Below, one piece after another: positions 9,252 through 16,803 of a stretch of 64,000 bases of DNA (position 1 is its first letter; each line of letters starts with the position of its first letter). The stretch comes from Sandaracinaceae bacterium (GTDB lineage: Bacteria > Myxococcota_A > Polyangia > Polyangiales > Houyiibacteriaceae), in NCBI GenBank assembly GCA_020633075.1, contig JACKEI010000001.1, positions 1,240,001 to 1,304,000 of the forward strand, given 5' to 3'. Both the position numbers and the translations under genes were made by a program. The notes beneath the pieces were generated by a model. That model was not told the origin of the DNA, searched no databases, and saw only the letters and a program-made list of their open reading frames with translations.

Positions 9252-10037
9252 TCAGTCGTCCGCGAATTGCGGGGTGCGCTTCTCGCGCATCGCGGCCAGG
9301 CCCTCGGTCGCGTCGGCCGTCGTGAGGGACTCGCTCTGCAACAACGCCTCGTGTCGCGCGGCGCCCACGACGTCCCAGTCGAGCAGCGTCGTCATGGTCT
9401 GCTTCATGAGGCGCACGGCGCGGGGCGACGAGATGGCGATCTCCTCCGCGAGCGCCATGGCACGCGGCAGCACCTGCTCTCCCGGCAGGGCCTCGCTCAC
9501 GAGACCGATGCGCTCCGCCTCGGCGCCAATGACCAGGCGACCGGTGTACAGCAGCTCGGCGGCGCGCGAGACCCCGATGAGCCGCGGCAGCATGAAGCTG
9601 ATCGCCATCCCGGAGTGGATGCCCAGGCGCGCGAAGTTGGCGCCGTACTTGTCGCGCTCGTTGGCGATGCGGATGTCGGCCATGAGGGACAGGCCGAAGC
9701 CACCCCCCACGGCGTGCCCCTGCAGCGCGGCGATGACCGGAACCCGGACGTTACGCAGCTCGAGGAAGGGCTCGTACATGGCGAACGAGCGCTCGTGGGG
9801 CAGGGCGTTGGGGTCCCCGGTCTTGAGCGAGGAGTGCAGGTCGGCGCCGGCGCTGAAGCACGAGCCGCGCCCGACGAGCACCACGGCGCGCGCGCCACGG
9901 TCCGCCTTGGCCTCGGCGACCGCGACGGCAAAGTCGCTGAGCAGCTCCGGCGTCATCGCGTTGCGCTGGTCGGGGCGGTTCAGGGTGAGCACGCCAATGT
10001 GCCCGGTGCGGCTGTAGAGGACTGCGGCTTCGGTCAT
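9252..10037 (-). CDS. crotonase-fold protein (enoyl-CoA hydratase/isomerase family), active-site Glu pair not conserved
   Basis: The 261-residue protein has the crotonase fold: LNRPDQRNAM, the oxyanion-hole segment CFSAGAD (60-66), and GHAVGGGFGLSLMAD. In classical hydratases two glutamates do the chemistry (rat Glu144 and Glu164). By eye the first maps to Gly 115 (GGGFG) and the second to Phe 135 (YGANFARLG). It therefore should bind an acyl-CoA but may not hydrate it; an isomerase, hydrolase or related activity is possible. The ATG at 10037 fits the family; an upstream start at 10058 adds seven residues. Its start is divergent from the large lipoprotein gene. Confidence 0.85.
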   Translation of the reverse strand: MTEAAVLYSRTGHIGVLTLNRPDQRNAMTPELLSDFAVAVAEAKADRGARAVVLVGRGSCFSAGADLHSSLKTGDPNALPHERSFAMYEPFLELRNVRVPVIAALQGHAVGGGFGLSLMADIRIANERDKYGANFARLGIHSGMAISFMLPRLIGVSRAAELLYTGRLVIGAEAERIGLVSEALPGEQVLPRAMALAEEIAISSPRAVRLMKQTMTTLLDWDVVGAARHEALLQSESLTTADATEGLAAMREKRTPQFADD

Positions 10038-10120
10038 GAGCTCGGTTCTGAGCCACATTTTGCTCGCCGTCGAGTGCCAGCGTCCCTGTCACGCTGCGGC
10101 GCGTGTGTCACAATCCGGGG

Positions 10121-12190
10121 GTGCGCGCCCTTGCTCTCGTGACCCTGGCCTTGCTGGCCTCTGCCTGCCAGGGCGGCGAGGCGCTCGGCCCAGACGGCGG
10201 CCGCGACCTGGGTCGCGTGGACCTCGCGCACTACGACGCGGGGCAGGCCTGCGAGAGCGTGGACGACTGTGACGACGGGGTACCCTGCACGCGAGACGTG
10301 TGCGACGAGCGTGGCATCTGCGTCCACACACCGGATCCCCTCGCCTGCGATGACGGCTCGTTCTGCAACGGGGCCGAGATCTGCGACCCCAGCGCTGGCT
10401 GTGTGCCGGGGCCGCTCCGGGACTGCAACGACCGCAACGTCTGCACGTTGGACCGCTGCGACGAAGCGCGCGGCATGTGCCTGCACCTGCCCCGGGACTT
10501 CGACAACGACGGCGAGGCGGACGCGCGCTGCGTCGGGGGCAGTGACTGCGACGACGCGGACCCGTTGCGCGGGACGCTGCAAGCCGAGCTGTGCAGCGAC
10601 GGAGTGGACAACGACTGCGACGGTGACATCGACGAGTCCACGTGTGGGCGACCGCGCCACGACCTGTGTGAGGACGCGCTGGACGTGAGCGCAGGCGGGG
10701 TCTTTCAGATCGCGACGGCGGGCGCTCGGGATGACTACGGGGCGACCTGCAGCGGACCCTCGAGGGAGGTCGTGGTGCGCTTCACGCTGGAAGCCGTCGC
10801 GGACGTGACGCTGCGCGCAGACGCCGCGGGCACGACGCAGGTCGAGCTGCGGGCGGGCTGCGGTGGCGCAGCCACGCCGCTGCGCTGCGACACGGGCGTG
10901 CCCGGCGAGGTGCGGCGTCGCAGCCTACCGCCCGGAACGTACTACGCCTTCGTGGCCAGCAGCGCGGGCCCGGTGGAGCTCACGTTGAGCCTGGACGCAC
11001 CCACGTCCCCGCCCACCAACGAGGACTGCGCGACCGCCACGACCCTCCAGCCCCCGTTCGCCCTCAGCGGGTCATTCGTGGGGGTGGCGGATGAGCTCGA
11101 GCTGTCTTGTGGGCAGCCGCTCGCGGGGGAGCTGGTGTACGCCTTCGAGGTGCCCGCGGGGCCTCCCCAAGACGCCCTGATCGCCTTCTCGGCGACGTCC
11201 ACCGGTGACGCCGTCCGCTTCTCCCTGCGCTCCGACTGCGCCGCGTCGGGCAGCGAGCTGGGCTGCGTCCGCGGCAGTCCCGCAAGCGCCCGCTTCCGTT
11301 CCCTGCCGCCGGGGCCGTACGCGCTCATCGTGGAAGGGCCGAGCGAGCGCGAGGTCGACTTTGCGCTGGAGGTCAGGCTGGAGCCTGGCACGCAGCCGCC
11401 GGTGGGAGACAGCTGCGCCGCCCCCATCGACACCCCTCTCGAGCAAGTCGTTCACGGGCAGCTCGGCGACAAGAGCGACCAGCACACGACCTCCTGCGGC
11501 TACTTCTACCGCGACGCCGTCCACCGCTTCGTCTTGAACGAGCCGCGCGACGTGTCGGTAGACCTGCTGGCCGGTGAGAACGGCGCTACCTTCGTGTACG
11601 GCGCGCTGAGCGAGACCTGCGCGTCCCGCTTCGAGCCTCCTGCGTCGGTGTGTGTGGGCGGGGCGCCGGCGCGCCTACAACGCTTCAATCTCCCCGCGGG
11701 GGAGCACTTCTTGGTGGTCGAAGCCGTGGGAACGCCCAGCTACCAGCTGGAGATCCACACGTCACCGCCCACGACGGTCGTCCAGGCCTCGGCCAACGAC
11801 ACGTGCGCACAGGCCATCGAGATCCCCGTGGCCAGCAAGGTCGTGTACACGGGAGACACGTCCACGCTCGGCAATGACGTGACGTCCATCTACTGTGGCA
11901 GCGGCGCCACCTCGCCCGACGCGACCTTCGCGCTCACGCTGACCGAGCCCACGACGCTGCGGCTGAGCACGGCCGGATCCTCCTTCGACACAGTGCTGCT
12001 GGTCTTCCTCGACGGAACCGCCTGCGCGAACTACCCCTACAGCTGCGACGACGACAGCGGCAGCGCGGGGACCTCCCTGATCGAGCGGGAGTTCCCTGCG
12101 GGTCGCTACAACGTCGTGGTGGACGGCTTCGGCGCGCACAGCTCGGGCCCATACGTCCTGACCATCGAGCGCGGCCCCTTCGCCCCTTGA
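10121..12190 (+). CDS. large cysteine-rich surface lipoprotein with MopE-type motif
   Basis: A 689-residue predicted lipoprotein: a short hydrophobic signal ends in LLASAC with Cys 16 as the lipidated residue. Residues ~30-130 are Cys-rich repeats of the CDDG..C...C type. They are followed by CSDGVDNDCDGDIDE, the MopE-like putative metal-binding motif found in many myxobacterial surface proteins. The rest is four beta-sandwich repeats resembling pre-peptidase C-terminal domains, each opening with NDxCA-like residues and closing with LPPGxYxxxV. GTG at 10121 is preferred to GTG at 10103 because it gives a normal signal peptide. It is probably an outer-surface protein; the ligand is unknown. 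Confidence 0.8.
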   Translation: MRALALVTLALLASACQGGEALGPDGGRDLGRVDLAHYDAGQACESVDDCDDGVPCTRDVCDERGICVHTPDPLACDDGSFCNGAEICDPSAGCVPGPLRDCNDRNVCTLDRCDEARGMCLHLPRDFDNDGEADARCVGGSDCDDADPLRGTLQAELCSDGVDNDCDGDIDESTCGRPRHDLCEDALDVSAGGVFQIATAGARDDYGATCSGPSREVVVRFTLEAVADVTLRADAAGTTQVELRAGCGGAATPLRCDTGVPGEVRRRSLPPGTYYAFVASSAGPVELTLSLDAPTSPPTNEDCATATTLQPPFALSGSFVGVADELELSCGQPLAGELVYAFEVPAGPPQDALIAFSATSTGDAVRFSLRSDCAASGSELGCVRGSPASARFRSLPPGPYALIVEGPSEREVDFALEVRLEPGTQPPVGDSCAAPIDTPLEQVVHGQLGDKSDQHTTSCGYFYRDAVHRFVLNEPRDVSVDLLAGENGATFVYGALSETCASRFEPPASVCVGGAPARLQRFNLPAGEHFLVVEAVGTPSYQLEIHTSPPTTVVQASANDTCAQAIEIPVASKVVYTGDTSTLGNDVTSIYCGSGATSPDATFALTLTEPTTLRLSTAGSSFDTVLLVFLDGTACANYPYSCDDDSGSAGTSLIEREFPAGRYNVVVDGFGAHSSGPYVLTIERGPFAP

Positions 12191-12278
12191 GCGCGGCGAG
12201 GCCCCCGTCCTCCTACGAGCAGCGGTCCTCGCTGGTCGGAAATTTGCCCACCGCGTTCCGAGTGCGGTACCGGAAGGC

Positions 12279-13124
12279 ATGCGCAGCTTCGACCCTGATG
12301 ACAGCAATGTGGTTCGGCCGTTCCCGTTCTTCCGCGCTGGCGTGCGGGCGGATCCGAGCGCAGCCAACCGGCCCATCCTCGTCCTCGAAGACGTCTACAA
12401 GTACTTCCGGGCAGACAAGCCCACGCTGCGCGGGTTGAACCTGACCGTCGAGCGCGGCGAATTCCTCTTCGTCACCGGTCCAAGCGGGGCGGGGAAGAGC
12501 ACGCTGCTCCAGCTGATCTATCGGAAGCACACAGTGGAGGAGGGGCGCATCCTCTTCTGCGGCAGGGACATCGCGCGGTTGACGTCGAAGTCCATTCCAT
12601 ACCTGCGTCGCAACCTGGGTGTCGTCTTCCAGGACTTTAAGGTGGTCCAGCACTGGACCGTGTTCGAGAACGTGGCCATCGCCCTCGAGATCCTGGACAT
12701 GCCGCAGCGACTGGTGCGGTCGCGCGTGGTGGAGACCCTCGAGCGCGTCGGCCTCGGTGGTCGCGGCGGAGACCGGACCAGCAACCTCTCCGGCGGCGAG
12801 CAGCAGCGCGTGGCGGTCGCGCGCGCCATCGTGACCGAGCCAGCTCTCATCCTGGCGGACGAGCCCACCGGCAACCTGGACCCGCATCTCGCCATCGACA
12901 TCCTGACCTTGTTCGAAGAGGTCAACGAGACGGGGACCACGGTCATCTTCGCGACGCACGACCACTCCCTGATCAGCAAGCGCGACCACCGCATCATCTC
13001 CATCGAGGACGGTCGGGTCTCCGAGGCCCGGCGCGGCCTTCGCAGCTGGTCCGCCCGCGACATCATCAGCGCCGCCGACACCAAGCGCGGCAGCGGCGTT
13101 CACAAACACCCCGTGGCCGTGTAG
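12279..13124 (+). CDS. ftsE: cell-division ATP-binding protein FtsE
   Basis: FtsE is the ABC ATPase that, with FtsX, controls septal peptidoglycan hydrolases. The motifs are complete: Walker A GPSGAGKST (residues 67-75), Q-loop VVFQDFKVV, signature LSGGEQQR, Walker B LILADEPTGNLD and switch His in FATHDHS. The VFQDFK segment is typical of FtsE. Compared with the usual ~222 residues, this one has an extra ~30 at each end; the N-terminal extension is Phe/Pro-rich and the C-terminal one basic. ftsX follows 48 bases downstream. Confidence 0.95.
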   Translation: MRSFDPDDSNVVRPFPFFRAGVRADPSAANRPILVLEDVYKYFRADKPTLRGLNLTVERGEFLFVTGPSGAGKSTLLQLIYRKHTVEEGRILFCGRDIARLTSKSIPYLRRNLGVVFQDFKVVQHWTVFENVAIALEILDMPQRLVRSRVVETLERVGLGGRGGDRTSNLSGGEQQRVAVARAIVTEPALILADEPTGNLDPHLAIDILTLFEEVNETGTTVIFATHDHSLISKRDHRIISIEDGRVSEARRGLRSWSARDIISAADTKRGSGVHKHPVAV

Positions 13125-13172
13125 CGGCCCCCGACGAGTGACCACGAGCCTCCCACGATTGACGGTGATCCG

Positions 13173-14054
13173 ATGGACATGAAGCAGCTGATTACGCGCG
13201 CACGGCGCGGGCTCCGCGAAGAGATGCGTCTCTACTTGGTGGCGGTCTCCAGTCTCGCCGTGGCGTTCCTGTGCCTGGGAGGCGCGCTGCTGGCGCTGAC
13301 CAACCTCTCCGCCGTGGCTCGCGCGTGGGGGCAGTCTAGCCGCATGACCGTCTACCTGCGCGACGGGGCGGAGGCCGAAGACGTCGCGCAGCTCCGCGCG
13401 CTCGTCGAGGGGTTGGCCGAGGTGCGCGCCGTGGAACACCTCAGCAGCGAGGACGCTCGCGCTCAGTTCTTGGAGCACTCGGACGTGGAAGCCGGCCTCG
13501 CCGCGCTGCCCGCGGAGGTGTTTCCCGCCTCGCTCGAGATCACACTCGCGCAGGACACCGGGGCGCCCCGCGCCGCGCGCATCGCCGAGCGCATCGCTCA
13601 GTTCCGATCCGTGAGCGACGTCGAGACCTATCGCGGCTGGTTCAGTCGACTGGAGAGCTTGCTGCAGGCGGGCCGCGCCATCGCGGGAGCTCTCGCGCTG
13701 CTCGTCGCGCTCTGCGTGCTCGCGGTCATCGGCAACACCATTCGCCTCGCGGTGGCCCGGCGCCGCGAAGAGATCGAGGTCATGAAGCTGTGCGGCGCGA
13801 CCGACGAATTCGTCCGCGGGCCCTTCGTGCTGGAGGGCAGCTTCCAAGGGTTCATGAGCGCGCTCCTCGCGGTGCTGTTGCTGATGGGAGGGTTCTTGCT
13901 GGTGCGCGACGAGCTGGACGCGACCGTGGCGGCCCTCACCGGCGTGCGCGCCGCCTTCCTGCACCCCGCAGCCCTCGTTGGGCTCACTCTCGGTGGAGCC
14001 GCTGTCGGCGCCATCGGCAGCGCTCTCTCCCTGCGACGCTACATGGCGGTGTGA
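13173..14054 (+). CDS. ftsX: cell-division protein FtsX
   Basis: FtsX is the membrane partner of FtsE. The 293-residue protein has the expected layout: a cytoplasmic basic N-terminus, one transmembrane helix (about 21-45), a periplasmic domain (about 55-160) that would contact the hydrolase activator, and three C-terminal helices around a conserved loop AVARRREEIEVMKLCGATDEFVRGPF, which couples to the ATPase. It lies between ftsE and the EnvC-like gene, with only two bases before the latter. Confidence 0.95.
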   Translation: MDMKQLITRARRGLREEMRLYLVAVSSLAVAFLCLGGALLALTNLSAVARAWGQSSRMTVYLRDGAEAEDVAQLRALVEGLAEVRAVEHLSSEDARAQFLEHSDVEAGLAALPAEVFPASLEITLAQDTGAPRAARIAERIAQFRSVSDVETYRGWFSRLESLLQAGRAIAGALALLVALCVLAVIGNTIRLAVARRREEIEVMKLCGATDEFVRGPFVLEGSFQGFMSALLAVLLLMGGFLLVRDELDATVAALTGVRAAFLHPAALVGLTLGGAAVGAIGSALSLRRYMAV

Positions 14055-14056
14055 CG

Positions 14057-15034
14057 ATGACGCGACGACTCCGACTGCTCCTGCTCTGCTGTCTCGTGGT
14101 GGCCGCACCCGCGCTCGCGCAGCCGGGGTTCGCGCCGCTGGCGCTGGGAGCGTCGCCTCGCTCGCTGGTCGAGGTGGACGAGGCCATCGCCACGCAGGAC
14201 CTCCTCGTGCGCACGGAGGAGGCTCGTCGGGCGCGTCTCGCGGCAGAGCTCGACGCGCTCGGCTCGGCCCGCGCCGACTTCGAGGAGCGCATCATCCGTC
14301 AGGGGCGCGCGCTGTACCGCATTCGCCGCACCGGGCTGCTCCCGGTGGCCGGCGGCTTCGAAGCCATGCTCGGGCACCTCTCGCGAGTGGAGCGCCTCGA
14401 GCGCCTGGTGCAGCGCGAGATCGAGAACGTTCGGACCACGCGTGACCGCCAGATCGCGCTGCAGCACGACATCGCGCGCCTGGACCGCAGCGTCGAAGAC
14501 GCGCGTCAGCAGCTGGCGCGCCTGAACGGTGACCGCGCGCGCATCCAAGAGCAGCAGCAGCTGGCCATGCTCTACGAGCAGACCTTCATGGCCCCGTCGT
14601 TGCCCCTGTCACCCGTCATGCCCGGCATGGGGACGGGGCTGCAGATGTCCGACGGGAGCGCGCTCGGCCCGACGTTCGCCACCATGCGAGGGCGCCTGGG
14701 CATCCCCACGGAGGGCCGCTACCGGACCACCGACGTCCAACGCGAGGATGGGCCAGCCGTGGAGTTCCGCACCGAGGGTGAGGCTCCCGCGCGCGTCGTC
14801 GCCGACGGCCGGGTCGCCTTCGTGGGACGCTACGGGAACTACGGGCTCATGGTGATCGTCGAGCACGGCGAGAGCTTCTTCACGGTGTACGCCGGGCTCA
14901 GCAGCGCGGACGTGCAGGTGGGGAGCGCGCTCCGCATGGGGCAGCGCGTGGGTCGCGTGCTGGGTAGTCCGCTGCTGTTCCAGGTGCGCCGCGGTACGCG
15001 GGCGCTGGACGCGCGGAGCTGGCTGGGGCTCTGA
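14057..15034 (+). CDS. EnvC-like murein hydrolase activator (coiled coil plus degenerate LytM domain)
   Basis: A 325-residue exported protein: signal peptide (LLLLCCLVVAAPALAQ), a long coiled coil (about 40-170), a Met/Pro-rich linker, and a C-terminal LytM/M23 domain (about 245-325). The M23 motif is recognisable (GRVAFVGRYGNYGLMVIVEHG) but the final HxH metal-binding motif is replaced by LLFQV, and the first His-x3-Asp is absent. It is therefore probably not a peptidase itself but, like E. coli EnvC, an activator of amidases recruited by FtsEX. ATG 14057 follows the ftsX stop by two bases, so the genes are tightly coupled. Confidence 0.88.
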   Translation: MTRRLRLLLLCCLVVAAPALAQPGFAPLALGASPRSLVEVDEAIATQDLLVRTEEARRARLAAELDALGSARADFEERIIRQGRALYRIRRTGLLPVAGGFEAMLGHLSRVERLERLVQREIENVRTTRDRQIALQHDIARLDRSVEDARQQLARLNGDRARIQEQQQLAMLYEQTFMAPSLPLSPVMPGMGTGLQMSDGSALGPTFATMRGRLGIPTEGRYRTTDVQREDGPAVEFRTEGEAPARVVADGRVAFVGRYGNYGLMVIVEHGESFFTVYAGLSSADVQVGSALRMGQRVGRVLGSPLLFQVRRGTRALDARSWLGL

Positions 15035-15039
15035 CGACG

Positions 15040-15345
15040 ATGTCGGCGGGGAGCGACTACACCTTCGTCGAGCGCCCTGCCACGCGGGCCTCGGGCGCCA
15101 ACCAGACCTGGGACGTGCTGCTTGGTGAGCAGGTGGTCGCTCGTGCCGACGTGTACTTCGGAGAGTCGCAGTGGGGCGTGAGCCTCGCCGACAAGCTCCC
15201 CGAGCTGGACACGTCCGAGCTGTTGCGAATCGTCGCGCACCTGTTGGTCTGGGAGTGCGGCTGCCGCGCGGACACGGTGGACGTGGTGCTGTCACGGACC
15301 GGAAACCACTATCCGCTCATCCGGACCGGGCCCGACTACGTCTGA
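15040..15345 (+). CDS. small conserved protein, unknown function
   Basis: A 101-residue soluble protein that starts 5 bases after the EnvC-like gene and so is the last gene of the ftsEX operon. It has no signal peptide or membrane segment. The N-terminal half reads as mixed beta strands; a helix with LLRIVAHLLVWECGC follows, with two close Cys residues. I recognise no family. Its position suggests a role linked to division or simply co-expression. Confidence 0.6.
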   Translation: MSAGSDYTFVERPATRASGANQTWDVLLGEQVVARADVYFGESQWGVSLADKLPELDTSELLRIVAHLLVWECGCRADTVDVVLSRTGNHYPLIRTGPDYV

Positions 15346-15354
15346 AGGCGCGTT

Positions 15355-15367
15355 CCGCCTTCGGCGG
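15355..15367. terminator. short GC hairpin between convergent genes
   Basis: CCGCC, loop TTC, GGCGG form a perfect 5-bp stem between the stop codons of the ftsEX operon and the WecA-like gene. No T-run follows on either strand, so it would be at best a weak or Rho-assisted bidirectional terminator. Confidence 0.3.
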
Positions 15368-15379
15368 CGCAGCGTGCCC

Positions 15380-16795
15380 TCAGTCTGGCCGCGGCGCGCG
15401 CTCGGAGATGGGACACTGGTGGTCGCGCTCGTGCACCGCTGCGATGACGCTGGCGTACACTTCGAGTGCGAGCTGCAGCTCCGGGCCCGCCTGACGGGCG
15501 TCGCTGACTTCGAAGTCGAGGAATGAGTCTCCGCAGGGGCAGCGCACGACCTCGGGGCCGGCCGGTGTTTGGGCGCCGTCGCTGAACTCGCCGCTCACCA
15601 ACCCCGCCTCACGCACGAAGTCTGCGATGGCTTCGTGGACGTCCGCGCTGCGCGTCTGCGGCGTCAGCGCGAGCAGCGCATCCGGCAGCGACGCGCGCAC
15701 CCGCGCCGTCACGTCGTTCAGGGGCTTCACGCGCCGCTGCGCGGCGACCATCGCGCGGTCGAAGACGCCGGCGACGCGCACCAGGCCTGCGAGCACGACA
15801 GTGAAGAGGATGAGCGCGCCAGTGGTCTCGAGGCCCCGCCCAAAGGAGGCGGCGACGGCCGCGACGGTGAGCGCCGCGCAGACGCCGTACAGGGTCAACA
15901 CGGCGTGCCGGTGTGTCAGCCCCATGTCCAACAGCCGGTGATGGATGTGCCCGCGGTCTGCCGTCATGATTGGTCGGCGGGTCAGCGCCCGGCGGAGCAT
16001 GGCGATGGCGGTGTCGGCGATGGGCAGGCCGAGCACCATGATGGGCACGAGGATGGCGACGACGGTGCTGTTCTTCACCAGGGCGCCCAGCAGTGACGTA
16101 GCCGCCAGCACGAACCCGAGGAACATGCTGCCGGAGTCACCCATGAAGATGCTGGCCGGGTTGAAGTTGAAGACCAGGAAGCCGACGATGGCGCCCGCCA
16201 GCGTCGCGGAGAGCAACATGACCATGTAGGCGTCGCTCAACGCACCCATCGCGAAGTTGCCCACACACGCGAAGAAGGCCACGCCCCCGGCGAGCCCGTC
16301 GAGGCCGTCGATGAGGTTCAGCGCGTTGATCACGGCGACGAACCAGAGGCAGGTGGCTGGGATCGCCAGCCAGCCCAGGTGCACCGTGCCCAGGTACGGC
16401 AGCATCATGCCCTCGATGCGATAGCCGCAGGCGTAGGCGAACAGGGCCGCGAGGGTCTGCACTGCGAGCTTCGTGCGCGGACGCACGCCACGCACGTCGT
16501 CGAAGGCCCCCAGCAGGGCTACGATCAAGCCTCCACCCAGCAGCCCAATGATGCGGCTGGGCTGGTCGTAGAAGATGGAGGCGACGTAGCTCTCGGTGAA
16601 GAACAGGGCGACGAGAGGGACGAAGAAGCCCAGCACTACCGCGATGCCGCCGAGGCGCGGGATGGCGCCCTGGTGCACGCGTCGGCCGCCGCCTTCGTCC
16701 ACGGCGCCGACCTTGCGCGCGACCCACTTGGCGAAGGGGATCAGCGCCAGCGAGACCAGGAAGGCGCCCAACAGTCCAGCAGCAGAGGCGCGCAT
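15380..16795 (-). CDS. undecaprenyl-phosphate sugar-1-phosphate transferase (WecA/TagO/MraY superfamily)
   Basis: This membrane enzyme (471 residues, about 10-11 helices) should transfer a HexNAc-1-phosphate to undecaprenyl phosphate, starting a polysaccharide repeat. Conserved loops are present: VHQGAIPRLGG, GAFDDVRG, NALNLIDGLDGLAGG, NFNPASIFMGDSGSMFLG and the HIHHRLL motif. WecA-like proteins are about 350 residues; here ~120 cytosolic residues follow the last helix, with a CPC motif and an acidic end, a domain I do not recognise. It lies 8 bases after the Wzc-like kinase gene. The sugar is probably GlcNAc or a derivative, by family. Confidence 0.9.
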   Translation of the reverse strand: MRASAAGLLGAFLVSLALIPFAKWVARKVGAVDEGGGRRVHQGAIPRLGGIAVVLGFFVPLVALFFTESYVASIFYDQPSRIIGLLGGGLIVALLGAFDDVRGVRPRTKLAVQTLAALFAYACGYRIEGMMLPYLGTVHLGWLAIPATCLWFVAVINALNLIDGLDGLAGGVAFFACVGNFAMGALSDAYMVMLLSATLAGAIVGFLVFNFNPASIFMGDSGSMFLGFVLAATSLLGALVKNSTVVAILVPIMVLGLPIADTAIAMLRRALTRRPIMTADRGHIHHRLLDMGLTHRHAVLTLYGVCAALTVAAVAASFGRGLETTGALILFTVVLAGLVRVAGVFDRAMVAAQRRVKPLNDVTARVRASLPDALLALTPQTRSADVHEAIADFVREAGLVSGEFSDGAQTPAGPEVVRCPCGDSFLDFEVSDARQAGPELQLALEVYASVIAAVHERDHQCPISERAPRPD

Positions 16796-16803
16796 CTAGG
16801 CCT

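Noticed and set aside
12213..14108. 631-codon minus-strand frame across ftsE and ftsX
   Set aside because: Shadow of two well-conserved genes; no recognisable domain of its own.
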